NCBI RefSeq assembly: GCF_001021085.1
Contig: NZ_CP004021.1
Coordinates: forward strand, 308,501 to 372,500
Length of the DNA stretch: 64,000 nt
Direction: 5' to 3'
From: Candidatus Liberibacter africanus PTSAPSY
GTDB taxonomy: Bacteria; Pseudomonadota; Alphaproteobacteria; Rhizobiales; Rhizobiaceae
The notes beneath the pieces were generated by a model. The model did not search any database. It was given only the letters and a program-made list of their open reading frames with translations, and was not told where the DNA came from. The translations under genes and the position numbers were made by a program. This document shows, in pieces, positions 40,650 through 50,827 of the stretch. How positions within the stretch are numbered: the first letter of the stretch is position 1; every line of letters starts with the position of its first letter.

Positions 40650-41668
40650 AAACACGATTTTTTATTATTCTTATAAAAAGAGATAAAGGTCATTTCAATT
40701 AAATCCGCAATATTATTTGATTCTTCAAAAACAATATCGACTTCAACAACTATACTTTTGGATAAAAGTTCTTGAGCTATTCCAGGACGTTTATGTAAGC
40801 GCATCGCATCTTTCGCAGTTGTGACTAAAATAAGATTATCACGTTGAGCTTGATCAAGAATATGCGCTATCTTCTTACTTTTAATATGAGCATGATCTCC
40901 AAAAGAATAATGTTTTTCAACAAGTGCACCTAATTGTCTCATAGTAGTAAAAAATTTTTTTGTATCAGCAATACCAGAAAACGCAAGAACCTTCTTTCCA
41001 GAAAAGTCAAATTTCAAACGTGGTTCTAATTTAGCAAAATAAAAGGGCTTATTCTTAATACTAGAAACTACATTTTTTGTATTGCCAACATAAAGAATAG
41101 CATCAACATACGAAAGTTGTCTTGACAAAGGGACTCTCAAGGGGCCAGCTGGAAACACCAAGCCATTTCCCAATCCACGATGGCAATCCACTACTATCAA
41201 AGAAAAATCTGCGTGCAAACTAGCAGAATGGAAACCATCATCCATAATAATAATATCTACCCCTTCTTGGAGTAGCATTTGAACTCCTCTTTTCCGATCA
41301 CTTGTAACAACAGTAACTGCTAATTGAGCGAGCAACAAAGGTTCATCCCCGACATCACAGGAATCATGTTTTTCCAAATCAACAAGAAGTGATGTTTTAG
41401 ATTTTCTACCATATCCGCGTGATAAAAATCCCGGCTTGATATTTTTATCAATAACAGCTTTCGCAATAGCCAATGCGGTTGGAGTTTTCCCTGTTCCTCC
41501 CATCACAAAACCACCAATACAAAGAACAGGTATAGGAGCACGAAAGCGTTGACCATTTTTCATTAATATCGATGAAATAAACGAATAAATCAAAGATATA
41601 GGATATAACAATAACGAAAGAAAACCCCGTGGTTTCCACCAAAACAAAGGAGTTTTTATCATATACAA
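40646..41668 (-). CDS. lpxK: Tetraacyldisaccharide 4'-kinase
   Basis: LpxK phosphorylates the lipid A precursor to lipid IVA at the inner membrane. The P-loop GGFVMGGTGKTPT near residues 52-64, the LSRGYGRK motif and the IIMDDGFH motif (catalytic Asp region) are intact. A hydrophobic N-terminal segment acts as a membrane anchor. The 340 residues are typical. WaaA, the next enzyme, is encoded immediately upstream in the same direction (96 bases). Confidence 0.95.
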   Translation of the reverse strand: MYMIKTPLFWWKPRGFLSLLLYPISLIYSFISSILMKNGQRFRAPIPVLCIGGFVMGGTGKTPTALAIAKAVIDKNIKPGFLSRGYGRKSKTSLLVDLEKHDSCDVGDEPLLLAQLAVTVVTSDRKRGVQMLLQEGVDIIIMDDGFHSASLHADFSLIVVDCHRGLGNGLVFPAGPLRVPLSRQLSYVDAILYVGNTKNVVSSIKNKPFYFAKLEPRLKFDFSGKKVLAFSGIADTKKFFTTMRQLGALVEKHYSFGDHAHIKSKKIAHILDQAQRDNLILVTTAKDAMRLHKRPGIAQELLSKSIVVEVDIVFEESNNIADLIEMTFISFYKNNKKSCF

Positions 41669-41764
41669 TAGCCCATGAAACTAACCTTACGTAAATATCT
41701 TACAATCTATGTGAATTATGAAAGGAAAAATTCCTTGTACCTTTCACTTATCAAAAAATAGAAA

Positions 41765-43087
41765 TCAAATACTTTCTTTTTTAAAAGAAGGTGCTTTGGA
41801 AAATAACTGATTTTGAAAAACCAAAGGATTAATATAGGGATCCAAAGAGTGTAACGTAATATCAAGAGGACCCTGCATTTTTTTAACCTCGTTCATAGCA
41901 GTATTAATCATTTTATACCGTAATTTTGATTGAGAAAGTAATGAGTATACTGTATTGGCTAATGTTTCAACTTCTTCTACCATACACACAGAACCAGAAG
42001 AAACCATTTTTAGATAAATATCGTGAAAATTTTCTACATTTGGACCAGATAAGACGGCACAACCAAGCATAATAGCTTCCAACGGATTCTGTCCTCCAGT
42101 AGCACAAAAAGAACGACCTATAAAGGCAATTTCAGTCATACGCAAATAAAGCCCCATCTCACCAATCGTATCTCCTAAAAAGATATCAACGTCTGCATCT
42201 AACGCATCTCCTCTGGAACGCCGCGCTACTTTAAACCCTTGAGCTACAAGTATTCGTTCTACCAAATCACAACGCTTCGGATGACGCGGTACGATAATAG
42301 TTAAAATATCTTTACGATATTTAATAAAATTATGAACATATACCGCAACATCTTCTTCACCTTTAAAAGTTGAAATTGCTGCCCAAGTACATCGCCCTTC
42401 AATTGCTCTTTTATACAAAGAAAGAGCTTCTTGATCATATGGTAAGGATTCAGCATCTATTTTCAAATTACCAGATACAACTAATTTTTGCACTCCTAAC
42501 TCTTGATAGCGTTTAAAATCACATTCCGATTGAACCAAGACCAATGAAAATTGACGGAACAATTTTTTAGCAAAAGAACGAAAAAAACTCCAATTTTTAA
42601 AAGAACGAGAAGACATCCGTCCATTGACAATAATTTGTGGAATACACCGACGAGATAATTCAAAAACCGTCAATGGCCATATTTCTGATTCCGATAAAAT
42701 CATACAATCTGGATTCCAATATTCTAAAAAACGTGAAAGAGAACACTGTATATCCAATGGAGCATACTGATAAATTGATTCTTTATCCAAATATTGTCGA
42801 GCTACTCTAGCAGAAGTAACTGTTCTCGTCGTTAACAAAACATTAATATTACGCTTTCTTATCTCTCGAATAAGTCTAACGAGTACTACCGTTTCTCCAA
42901 CACTCGCGGCATGAAACCAAATAAGAGGTCCCATAGGACGTTCAACAGTTGGATAACCTAATTTTTCTACTAACCTTCTTTTTTTTTCCTTATTGATGAA
43001 TAATCTGTAGAAAAATAGAAAAAGCATGAATATCATGCCACCCAAACGATATATTACTAAAAGTATATCACTTAAAACAACAGCCAC
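41765..43087 (-). CDS. waaA: 3-deoxy-D-manno-octulosonic acid transferase
   Basis: WaaA adds KDO to lipid IVA. The single N-terminal helix (about residues 5-27), the HAASVGET motif (Glu is the catalytic base), the SESEIWPL segment and the C-terminal GGQNPLEAIMLG donor-binding motif are present. The length of 440 residues is normal. It lies upstream of lpxK and downstream of the DUF4170/IMPase pair, the usual rhizobial arrangement. Together with kdsA and lpxK it shows that KDO2-lipid A synthesis is retained. Confidence 0.94.
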   Translation of the reverse strand: MAVVLSDILLVIYRLGGMIFMLFLFFYRLFINKEKKRRLVEKLGYPTVERPMGPLIWFHAASVGETVVLVRLIREIRKRNINVLLTTRTVTSARVARQYLDKESIYQYAPLDIQCSLSRFLEYWNPDCMILSESEIWPLTVFELSRRCIPQIIVNGRMSSRSFKNWSFFRSFAKKLFRQFSLVLVQSECDFKRYQELGVQKLVVSGNLKIDAESLPYDQEALSLYKRAIEGRCTWAAISTFKGEEDVAVYVHNFIKYRKDILTIIVPRHPKRCDLVERILVAQGFKVARRSRGDALDADVDIFLGDTIGEMGLYLRMTEIAFIGRSFCATGGQNPLEAIMLGCAVLSGPNVENFHDIYLKMVSSGSVCMVEEVETLANTVYSLLSQSKLRYKMINTAMNEVKKMQGPLDITLHSLDPYINPLVFQNQLFSKAPSFKKESI

Positions 43088-43167
43088 TCAGATTATTCCT
43101 TTGCATGTCAAACGTTCTTGGATACTAAAAAATAAGAAATAATATCAAAATAGCACTTAAATATGCT

Positions 43168-43410
43168 CTATTCTTTTTCTACTTCACAATGTGGGAAACG
43201 AGTAATATCTACAACGAAATAGCGCATTAATGCGTTATCAACCGTTTGCTGAGATTTTTCTTTCCAAGCATCATACGCATTAGAATAATTGGGGAATATC
43301 CCAACGACATCTATCTCATGAGGATTGCGAATTTTTTTCTGTTTTATGTCTTCTAATTCTCCTCCAAATACCAAATATAAAACTTGTTCTTTCTGGATAT
43401 TTTTAACCAT
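43168..43410 (-). CDS. DUF4170 family protein
   Basis: This is an 80-residue protein of a family found in alphaproteobacteria beside waaA. The family pattern is visible in LYLVFGGEL near the start, VVGIFPNYSNAYDAWK in the centre and TVDNALMRYFVVDI near the end. Its function is unknown. Confidence 0.8.
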   Translation of the reverse strand: MVKNIQKEQVLYLVFGGELEDIKQKKIRNPHEIDVVGIFPNYSNAYDAWKEKSQQTVDNALMRYFVVDITRFPHCEVEKE

Positions 43411-43460
43411 AATTATTCCTTTCTACTCCTTATGATCTTTTTTTTGCTTTATAAAAACCC

Positions 43461-44255
43461 CTATAAAGTTGATAAATGCTGCCTGAAAGATGAAAAATGA
43501 CATTTAGAAGAAGCAAATAATACTTTATGCAGTACTTGAGAACGGTTATATGTTAAAAAATTACCATCTGCATCAACTAATACACCGCCGGCACATTCAA
43601 TTAACAAATCAGCGGCAGCAAGATCCCAATCATTGGCATTTCGATTCACAATAACAGCATCTATTTCTCCATTTGCAACCATTACTAAACGCAAACACAA
43701 CGAAGAAATAGAACTTTTTCTCTTGAAATTAACATGAGATTCCAAGCCTTTTAACAAAAAATCAGCTGCCATAATCGTTAAACTATCTCCTGTTTTAGGA
43801 GAAGAAACAGATATTTTTTTGCCATTGAGAGTTGATTGCATACCAACAGAAACAAAGAACTCTTTTCCCAGAGCTGATGCATGTACTACACCGACTACAG
43901 GACGCCCACGATGTACAACTGCAACGCTAATACACCATTCTTTTTTTCCATCAATAAATGCCCTTGTTCCATCAATCGGATCAACTATAAAAATGGTTTC
44001 ATAATTCAAGCGCTGTAGGTCATCATTCATTTCTTCCGACAACCATCCATACGAAGGACGCAACGGTCTTAAAAAAGATTCAAGATAATCATTAACAGCA
44101 ATATCAGCATCACATACCGGAGAGGAGCCGTCTTTTTTCCAAACATTAGGAGAATGAAGAAAATACTTCATAGCTACCGCACTAGCTCCCTGAACAGCAG
44201 ATCTGACTATATCAAGATCCTTTTTCCATTCATACATACAACCCATATCCATCAA
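43461..44255 (-). CDS. Inositol monophosphatase family phosphatase (CysQ/HisN-like)
   Basis: This is a magnesium- and lithium-sensitive-type phosphatase of the IMPase superfamily. The metal motifs are present: WLSEEMNDD (first Glu), VDPIDGTRAFIDG (DPIDGT) and the C-terminal NDWDLAAADLLIECAGG. The substrate may be inositol phosphate, 3'(2'),5'-bisphosphate nucleotide or histidinol phosphate, and the sequence alone does not separate these. The first Met at 44255 or the one six codons later could be the start. The gene lies upstream of DUF4170 and waaA as in rhizobia. Confidence 0.88.
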   Translation of the reverse strand: MMDMGCMYEWKKDLDIVRSAVQGASAVAMKYFLHSPNVWKKDGSSPVCDADIAVNDYLESFLRPLRPSYGWLSEEMNDDLQRLNYETIFIVDPIDGTRAFIDGKKEWCISVAVVHRGRPVVGVVHASALGKEFFVSVGMQSTLNGKKISVSSPKTGDSLTIMAADFLLKGLESHVNFKRKSSISSLCLRLVMVANGEIDAVIVNRNANDWDLAAADLLIECAGGVLVDADGNFLTYNRSQVLHKVLFASSKCHFSSFRQHLSTL

Positions 44256-44351
44256 ACATAATTATTCCATACTAATAATAAATTTATTCCATCTAAAATA
44301 CTATTTAATATTCATATTAATCGATAAAAATATCTCTAATTTTTAGCAACA

Positions 44352-44912
44352 TCACGTAGGATTATAAGAAAAAAAATGGATCATTGTATCTCCATATATC
44401 CGCTTTTGGAGAAATTGAAACGCAGATCCAACCGATAGAAAAATTCCAACATTTTCCTCTATAATTACTAAAGAACCAGATTCTAACCATTTTTCTTTGT
44501 CTATTATATCAAGCGCTTGTTGCGCTAATCCTTGGCTATAAGGGGGATCTAAATACAATAACTGGAACGGTTTTAGATTTCTGATTTTTCCCAAATGCAG
44601 AACATCACGAAAAAAAATACCACAATTATTTTCTACCCCTAATAGTTCAGAATTTCTACGAATTAATCTTATGCTTTCAGGACTATTATCAATAAATAAA
44701 ACATAATTACAACCACGAGACAACGCTTCAAATCCGACAGAACCTGTGCCTGCGAACATGTCTAGCATACGCGTAGAATCCAAAAAAGAAGGGTAAACAT
44801 GCGTTAAAATATCAAAAACAGCTTTTTTCGTCCGACTATTGCTAGGACGAATAGACCCATTTTTAGGCGAACACAACAAACGTCTTTGAAATTTACCTCC
44901 AATAATGCGCAT
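44352..44912 (-). CDS. rsmD: 16S rRNA (guanine966-N2)-methyltransferase
   Basis: RsmD methylates G966 of 16S rRNA. It begins with MRIIGGKFQRRLL, has the SAM-binding DMFAGTGSVGFEALSRG motif and the catalytic LDPPY motif. The length of 186 residues is typical. It is downstream of rluB in the same direction, the conserved rhizobial rluB-rsmD pair. Confidence 0.94.
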   Translation of the reverse strand: MRIIGGKFQRRLLCSPKNGSIRPSNSRTKKAVFDILTHVYPSFLDSTRMLDMFAGTGSVGFEALSRGCNYVLFIDNSPESIRLIRRNSELLGVENNCGIFFRDVLHLGKIRNLKPFQLLYLDPPYSQGLAQQALDIIDKEKWLESGSLVIIEENVGIFLSVGSAFQFLQKRIYGDTMIHFFSYNPT

Positions 44913-45014
44913 TTCACCAACTTTTATTATCTAAAAAATTATTACTACATGAATGATTTTTTTCTTTCTTTATGAAAAAACAAAATTTTAGAATGCTCAG
45001 GAAATTAATCTCAT

Positions 45015-46085
45015 TCATTTTTTTGTACTTCTTCTACGTGAAGGTCTTTTGGAGGAGGAACTAATACCGCGTGAAGATACGCGATGACATTCTTCTTTTT
45101 TCTCATCATCAGATAGAACAGGAGCATGAAAACCTTTTGCCATCCAAACATGAGAAGAAAAATTCCTTCTTTTTATTGGAGCAACAAAGTTTTTTTTCTT
45201 TACAAATTCATCCCTAAGCCCACTATTTTTCTTTATTTTTACAATATCATCAGAATCTTTACTTATATTCGGAACATCTCGAATAAATGGTTCATATGAA
45301 TAAACCGGAGCATCTAAATTAACTCTTGCTTCTTTTAAAAGATTGGATCCTAATTGTTCGCATAACATTTTTTTGGAAACTTCTTTAGTATTTCCCTCCA
45401 ATAATTCTCCCAATTGAAAAGGACCATATGAAATACGAATCAGCCGATTTACTTTCCAATTAAAAAATTCGAAAACCTTTTTTATTTCCCTGTTTTTTCC
45501 TTCACGTAAACCTACTCTTAGCCAAGAATTAGAACCCTTTTGACTATCAATTGTAACTTGCATGTCTCTATAACAAACACCTTGAACAACTATACCTTTT
45601 TTGAGCAAATCAAGTTTAGATTGATCTATTTGCCCATAAACACGTACACGATAAACACGCAACCATTGCGTTGAGGGTAATTCAAGAACGCGAGCAAGCC
45701 CACCATCATTGGTAAGAAGCATAAGCCCTTCTGTATTGATATCAAGACGACCCACCGAAACAACACGAGAACTAATCCCTGGCAAGTTATCAAATACAGT
45801 CGAACGCCCATCTGGATCAGAATGAGTCGTCACTAATCCTATAGGTTTATGATATAGCCACAAACGTGTTCTTTCCGCTTTCCGTATCGGGACACCATCA
45901 ATTTCTATATTATCAGTAGAAATTACATTTACTGCCGCTCTTTCTAGAACAACACCATTTAATTTTACTCTTTTTTGTGCAATCATCCGCTCTACGGCAC
46001 GTCGAGAAGCTACACCCGCACGGGCAATCACTTTTGATACCCTTTCTGGCCTCAAACCTTCTTGTACAACTTGATTATCCTTCAA
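45015..46085 (-). CDS. rluB: Ribosomal large-subunit pseudouridine synthase RluB-like
   Basis: This enzyme converts a uridine of 23S rRNA helix 80 to pseudouridine. An N-terminal S4 RNA-binding domain (about residues 17-65, [19 protein letters not shown]) precedes the catalytic domain with the active-site aspartate in [17 protein letters not shown]. The [14 protein letters not shown] motif is typical. A basic tail of about 100 residues ends in [10 protein letters not shown], as often seen in alphaproteobacterial RluB. It is divergent from tadA with a 115-base gap. Confidence 0.92.
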   Translation of the reverse strand: MKDNQVVQEGLRPERVSKVIARAGVASRRAVERMIAQKRVKLNGVVLERAAVNVISTDNIEIDGVPIRKAERTRLWLYHKPIGLVTTHSDPDGRSTVFDNLPGISSRVVSVGRLDINTEGLMLLTNDGGLARVLELPSTQWLRVYRVRVYGQIDQSKLDLLKKGIVVQGVCYRDMQVTIDSQKGSNSWLRVGLREGKNREIKKVFEFFNWKVNRLIRISYGPFQLGELLEGNTKEVSKKMLCEQLGSNLLKEARVNLDAPVYSYEPFIRDVPNISKDSDDIVKIKKNSGLRDEFVKKKNFVAPIKRRNFSSHVWMAKGFHAPVLSDDEKKEECHRVSSRGISSSSKRPSRRRSTKK

Positions 46086-46200
46086 AAATTGAATCTCCTA
46101 TTTGTTTTCTATATCATATTAGCCTATACAAGAGGCGTTTAGTAGCATATTTTACAATATAATTCATTTCCTATGTAAACATTATTACTTGAAAAAAATC

Positions 46201-46650
46201 ATGCAGAATAAAAATGCTTTTATGTCCTTTGCGTTAGAAGAGGCACGAAATGCTGCGTTGCGCAACGAAGTTCCCGTAGGAGCAGTTGCTGTACTGAACA
46301 ATAAAATTATTGGAAGTGCAGGGAATAGAAATCGTGAACTCCAAGATGTTACCGCGCATGCTGAAATATTAGCTATCCGCATAGCATGCCAAACATTATC
46401 ACAAGAGACTTTACCTGATGTTGATTTATATGTAACTTTAGAACCTTGTACGATGTGTGCTGTCGCTATTTCTTTTGCACGGATCCGTAGACTTTATTAT
46501 GGAGCTTCTAATCCTAAAGGCGGAGGAATAGAACATGGCGCCCAATTTTACACACTTGTAACATGCCATCATAAACCAGAAGTATATTCAGGGATATCCG
46601 AACAACAGAGTAAAAAGATCATTCAAGATTTTTTTAAAAAGAAACGCTAG
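46201..46650 (+). CDS. tadA: tRNA-specific adenosine deaminase
   Basis: TadA makes inosine at the wobble position of tRNA-Arg(ACG). The zinc/catalytic motifs HAEILAI and PCTMCA are intact, and the EVPVGAVAV segment is diagnostic. I chose the ATG at 46201; a TTG at 46189 and an ATG at 46222 are alternatives. The length of 149 residues is normal. Divergent tadA/rluB is the standard rhizobial order. Confidence 0.94.
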   Translation: MQNKNAFMSFALEEARNAALRNEVPVGAVAVLNNKIIGSAGNRNRELQDVTAHAEILAIRIACQTLSQETLPDVDLYVTLEPCTMCAVAISFARIRRLYYGASNPKGGGIEHGAQFYTLVTCHHKPEVYSGISEQQSKKIIQDFFKKKR

Positions 46651-46914
46651 ATCAATTACTAGAATGATTCTGTAAAATACAACATATAAATTAAATGACA
46701 ATTGAGTTATGAATCAAAATTTATTCCGCAAAAGTAGCGAAAGAGCAACCAATCGAAAGAAAATACTGTGACTACTTACTTTTACAACATTTATTATAAA
46801 ATGGCTTTTTCTAACTCAAAGAATAAATCTCTACGCAAAAACACAGCACGCTATATAACTGATAGTGTGTTAATATAGTATCAAAATAGTGACCTTAAAA
46901 GGATAGACAACATT

Positions 46915-47547
46915 ATGATACAAGAAACATCGTTACAAGAACAAAACATTGTAAATGCCATCCAAAGTTTTCAAAAAGGGGAAATAGTTATCATTACGGA
47001 TGAAACCGACCGCGAGAATGAAGCTGATTTAGTACTTGCGGCTACACATTGTACATCCGAAAAAATGGCATTTATTATTCGTCATACTTGTGGAATTGTT
47101 TGCACACCCATGTCTTCTCAAAATGCGCGCAAACTTAGACTGAACCCAATGGTGTCAGAAAATGAGTCTATCCATAAAACCGCATTTACTGTCTCTGTCG
47201 ATTCTAAACATGGCATCACCACTGGCATATCTTCATATGATAGAACGTATACTGTTAAAACCCTTGCTGATCCGCAAAGCACTGCGGATCATTTTGTCCG
47301 TCCAGGCCATATCTTCCCTCTTATATCTCGAGATGGAGGAGTATTAGCCCGTCCCGGTCATACAGAAGCATCTATTGATTTATGTAAAATATCAGGACTA
47401 CCCCAAGTGGCGGTTATTTGCGAATTAGTCAACGATGATGGAACAATCAAAAAAGGGAAACAAGTAGTTGAATTTGCCAATAAATATAAGTTAAACATTC
47501 TTTCAGTTAGAGATTTAATCTCTTGGCAAAAAAACAAGAAACATTAG
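46915..47547 (+). CDS. ribB: 3,4-dihydroxy-2-butanone-4-phosphate synthase
   Basis: RibB converts ribulose 5-phosphate to the four-carbon precursor of riboflavin. The DETDRENEADLVLAA acid-rich loop and HTEASIDLCKISGL motif carry the metal-binding and catalytic residues. At 210 residues this is a single-domain enzyme without a GTP cyclohydrolase II fusion. No obvious FMN riboswitch was seen in the 264-base upstream region, although the eye alone is not decisive. It converges on ctaB. Confidence 0.93.
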   Translation: MIQETSLQEQNIVNAIQSFQKGEIVIITDETDRENEADLVLAATHCTSEKMAFIIRHTCGIVCTPMSSQNARKLRLNPMVSENESIHKTAFTVSVDSKHGITTGISSYDRTYTVKTLADPQSTADHFVRPGHIFPLISRDGGVLARPGHTEASIDLCKISGLPQVAVICELVNDDGTIKKGKQVVEFANKYKLNILSVRDLISWQKNKKH

Positions 47548-47709
47548 TTACATCTATCAGATCTCTTGCAAAAAATAGTATTAAAAAAAATAATTGAATT
47601 TTCACAGACTTTGAACCGATTATATTATGAATGCACGTTAATGCATTTGATTATAATTTAAAGAGAAAAATATCTTTTATGCTCAAAACGCCCGATATCT
47701 AAAAAAACA

Positions 47710-48627
47710 TCATAATCTAGAAAAAAAATAAAACTCTATTGTTTTCATATCTATAAGATGGTCGACCATTAAAGTTGAAAATAAAATAAAAAGATAGTTT
47801 AAAGATTCCAAAAAAAGTTTTTTCGTAACAAAAACACCTTGATCTTCTTTATATAAAAACATACGCCATGCTCTTAAAACAAAATTATATCCTAAAAAGA
47901 ACACTACGACTCCATACGTAATGCTTGCAAAACCAAGTACTGTTGGCAGAAAACCGCCAATAGAAGTCAAAATCGTATATACAAAAATATGAATTTTAGT
48001 TGTTCTTTCTGTAGCAACATTAGGTAACATAGGGATAGAAGCCCTCTGATAATCATCTTTACATAACAACGCTAAGGACCAAAAATGGGGCGGTGTCCAT
48101 AAAAAAATGATTAAGAACATAACTAAAGACGCTATCGATATACTACCAGTCACAGAGGCCCAACCGATCATTGGAGGAATAGCACCTGATATACCTCCAA
48201 TTACAATATTTTGCGGCGTAAGACGCTTCAACCAAATAGTATATATAACAATGTAAACAAAAATAGATATAAAAAGCAATCCAGCCGACAACCAGTTGAT
48301 AAACAAGCCCATTATCATAATTGATAAAAATGCTAAAGAGATCCCACAAACCAAAGCTTCCCACGGAGCAATGCGACCTGTCGGAATAGGACGAGACGCC
48401 GTACGCGCCATCATTTTATCAATATCTGAATCGTAGTACATATTCAGGGAACCAGACGCACCCGCACCCATGGCTATAGCAAAAATACTAATTATACTTT
48501 TCAAAAAACTTATATGTCCAGGCGCTAGAATAATCCCAACGCAAGCAGTATATATAGCCAAAGACATAACACGTGGTTTAAGAAGAACAATAAAAAAATT
48601 AAGTCTCAATCCTTGAAAAAGAACCAC
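47710..48627 (-). CDS. ctaB: Protoheme IX farnesyltransferase
   Basis: CtaB (CyoE/COX10) attaches a farnesyl chain to heme B to make heme O for terminal oxidases. The prenyl-diphosphate binding motif NMYYDSDIDKMMART followed by SRPIPTGRI and the second motif YTIWLKRLTPQNIVIGG are present in a polytopic membrane protein with about nine helices. The 305 residues are typical. No cytochrome oxidase subunit genes are adjacent in this window, although ctaB often neighbours them. Confidence 0.93.
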   Translation of the reverse strand: MVLFQGLRLNFFIVLLKPRVMSLAIYTACVGIILAPGHISFLKSIISIFAIAMGAGASGSLNMYYDSDIDKMMARTASRPIPTGRIAPWEALVCGISLAFLSIMIMGLFINWLSAGLLFISIFVYIVIYTIWLKRLTPQNIVIGGISGAIPPMIGWASVTGSISIASLVMFLIIFLWTPPHFWSLALLCKDDYQRASIPMLPNVATERTTKIHIFVYTILTSIGGFLPTVLGFASITYGVVVFFLGYNFVLRAWRMFLYKEDQGVFVTKKLFLESLNYLFILFSTLMVDHLIDMKTIEFYFFSRL

Positions 48628-49078
48628 CTTATCCTCTTAACTCATAAGATTAGTAATAAAACTATCATTATACTTAATTTTTTTATTATACTTCCGAACC
48701 ATAGCTATTACTATCATAGCAAAAAACATTCCATAATTTAAACTATCATAAAAAATCACATAAAACCTCTATTATATGTCATAAATTGATTTTTCATAAC
48801 ATGAAATTTTTTGAAAATGCCAAAAACCTCAAAACCATTAAATGGTGGAAAAGCCACTATAGATTCAAAAATACAGTTTTTATAATAACTATCTTCACTC
48901 CAATATTTTCTTTATCCCCTATGAACATAGGGGATATAAGATTGCGCTTTAATCCATGTATTTAGACAAAAACTACGGGATAATATGAATCTCTATTAAA
49001 TTAGCTCTTTTACTAATCCAAATAAAAGAAAAATCATGCATAAAAACTTTAAACTGATCTACAAAGCAATAACACAAG
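48628..49078 (+). other. 451-bp gene-free region between ctaB and rpmF
   Basis: No gene is visible. Notable are a strong hairpin at 48913-48936 and smaller inverted repeats at about 48834-48846 (ACCATT/AATGGT) and 48844-48856 (GTGG/CCAC). Confidence 0.5.
48913..48936. terminator. Perfect 10-bp hairpin with GAAC loop downstream of rpmF
   Basis: TATCCCCTAT (48913-48922) pairs with ATAGGGGATA (48927-48936) around a four-base loop. Four central G-C pairs make it the most stable intergenic hairpin noticed. It lies about 140 bases past the rpmF stop on the same strand. No T-run follows on either strand, so it may be a terminator without a U tract, an RNA-processing site or a protein-binding site. 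Confidence 0.45.
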
Positions 49079-49264
49079 TTACTCTTCTGTCTTTTTAACA
49101 AAAACTTGACGTCCGCGATACGAACCTGTTTTCATATCTACATGATGTGGACGCCGTAGCTCTCCAGATTTTTTATCCTCTACATAAGAAGGAGGCACTA
49201 GAGCATCTGCAGAACGACGCATACCACGCTTTGAAGGACTAGTTTTTCTTTTAGGAACAGCCAT
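49079..49264 (-). CDS. rpmF: 50S ribosomal protein L32
   Basis: bL32 is a small protein of the large ribosomal subunit. The sequence starts [18 protein letters not shown], the family signature, and is of the cysteine-free type usual in rhizobia. The 61 residues are typical. An AAGGAG ribosome site precedes the ATG. It is transcribed alone here. Confidence 0.97.
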   Translation of the reverse strand: MAVPKRKTSPSKRGMRRSADALVPPSYVEDKKSGELRRPHHVDMKTGSYRGRQVFVKKTEE

Positions 49265-49586
49265 ATCAAATCACTCCTTCATTATAAAAAATTAAGAACA
49301 TCTACTACTCTCAATACAGCAAGCGTAATTGCCATAACATTCGACCAAATATTGATCTCATTAATCCTACACCACCATCATATTTTTTAAAGCATCGAAT
49401 TTATGAGAGTAAGTGCATCATATCTCAATCATTATAATTGCGCAATTCAAAAAAATAAAATGATGCACACCACTCTATTCCTTACCGTTATACAAAAATT
49501 GTTGAACTCCCATTTAAATTATTATATATTTATATAAAGCGAAAAAAAGAGATTCGCACAATATTATCAAGAACTTGCGCTATTTT
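49265..49586. other. 322-bp divergent intergenic region between rpmF and nhaA
   Basis: This should contain promoters for both divergent genes. No RNA gene or distinctive repeat was seen. Confidence 0.45.
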
Positions 49587-50777
49587 ATGAATCACTTACA
49601 TGTTCTAGCTAAACGATTATTAACCAAAATTGCATTGTCCCCATACAAAGATAGTGGTACTGGCATCTTATTGGTCAGCACAACTATAATAACCATGATC
49701 CTTGCTAATATGTCATTTTCTTCTGCATGTTACTTTAATGCTTTAGAATACAAAATTGCCTCTTTTACCCTAAAACACTGGATTAATGATATCCTAATGA
49801 CGTTTTACTTCTTCATGATCGGGTCAGAGCTAAAATACGAACTTATACACGGAGAATTATCAAATTGGGGCAAAAGATCTCTCCCTTTATTTGGAGCTAT
49901 AGGAGGAATAATATTCCCAGCTTGTATATACATATTTATTAATCGCCATACGGAAACATCCCTAAAAGGATGGGCTATCCCCACAGCAACAGATATCGCA
50001 TTCACATTAGGAGCGCTATCATGGATAGGGTCAAACCTTCCTCCTGCGCTCAAAGTATTCTTTACCGCCCTTACAACAATTGACGATTTCTTTGCGGTTA
50101 CCATCATGGCAATTTTTTATACTCAAAACATCAATTTATACGCATTACAAGCCGCGATAACATTCGCTATTTCTCTTTTTTTATTAAATCGCTATAATTT
50201 TACTAATCTCTTGTTGTATGGATTATTAGGAATCTTCTTATGGTATTCAATATTCAAATCAGGAATACATACAACAGTATTTGGGGTGATTTTTGCCCTC
50301 CTTATCCCCGACACGAAGAATTACCTTCAACCAAGAAACAACTTGTCTTTTTACTTGTTGGGAAATGGAATAAAATATTGGGTTGTTCCTCTTATATTAC
50401 CTGCGTTTGTGTTCGTTAACTCTGGGTTAACTATATATACGATATCCGCCATCGATGCCTTTGATCCCATCATATGGGGAGTAATGCTAGGACTTTTCCT
50501 CGGGAAACAGATAGGTATATTTTTATTTTCTGCTGTTACTATCAAGATTGGATGGGGAAAGATCCCTCATAACACTAATTGGAATTCATTATATGGAGGA
50601 TCCATTCTATGCGGAATAGGATTCACAATGAGTTTATTTTTAACATCACAAGCTTTTCCTACCGGCAATGACTTACAGGAAAAAGCAAAAATAGGTATCA
50701 TCTTATCTTCTATAATATCAGTAATATTCGCTTATTTGGTACTAAAAAATCCATGGAAAAAATCGCATAATACATAA
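49587..50777 (+). CDS. nhaA: Na+/H+ antiporter NhaA
   Basis: NhaA exchanges sodium for protons at the inner membrane. The AIPTATDIAFTLG motif and the ion-binding Asp pair in TTIDDFFAV (equivalent to Asp163/164 of E. coli) are conserved, and the GFTMSLFL segment is in the last helices. About twelve hydrophobic helices are seen over 396 residues. The ATG at 49587 is preferred over a TTG four codons upstream. It converges on fpr. Confidence 0.93.
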   Translation: MNHLHVLAKRLLTKIALSPYKDSGTGILLVSTTIITMILANMSFSSACYFNALEYKIASFTLKHWINDILMTFYFFMIGSELKYELIHGELSNWGKRSLPLFGAIGGIIFPACIYIFINRHTETSLKGWAIPTATDIAFTLGALSWIGSNLPPALKVFFTALTTIDDFFAVTIMAIFYTQNINLYALQAAITFAISLFLLNRYNFTNLLLYGLLGIFLWYSIFKSGIHTTVFGVIFALLIPDTKNYLQPRNNLSFYLLGNGIKYWVVPLILPAFVFVNSGLTIYTISAIDAFDPIIWGVMLGLFLGKQIGIFLFSAVTIKIGWGKIPHNTNWNSLYGGSILCGIGFTMSLFLTSQAFPTGNDLQEKAKIGIILSSIISVIFAYLVLKNPWKKSHNT

Positions 50778-50827
50778 TAGCCCTGACCACCCATAATTGG
50801 ATAATACTAACTGATAATATTATCAAA

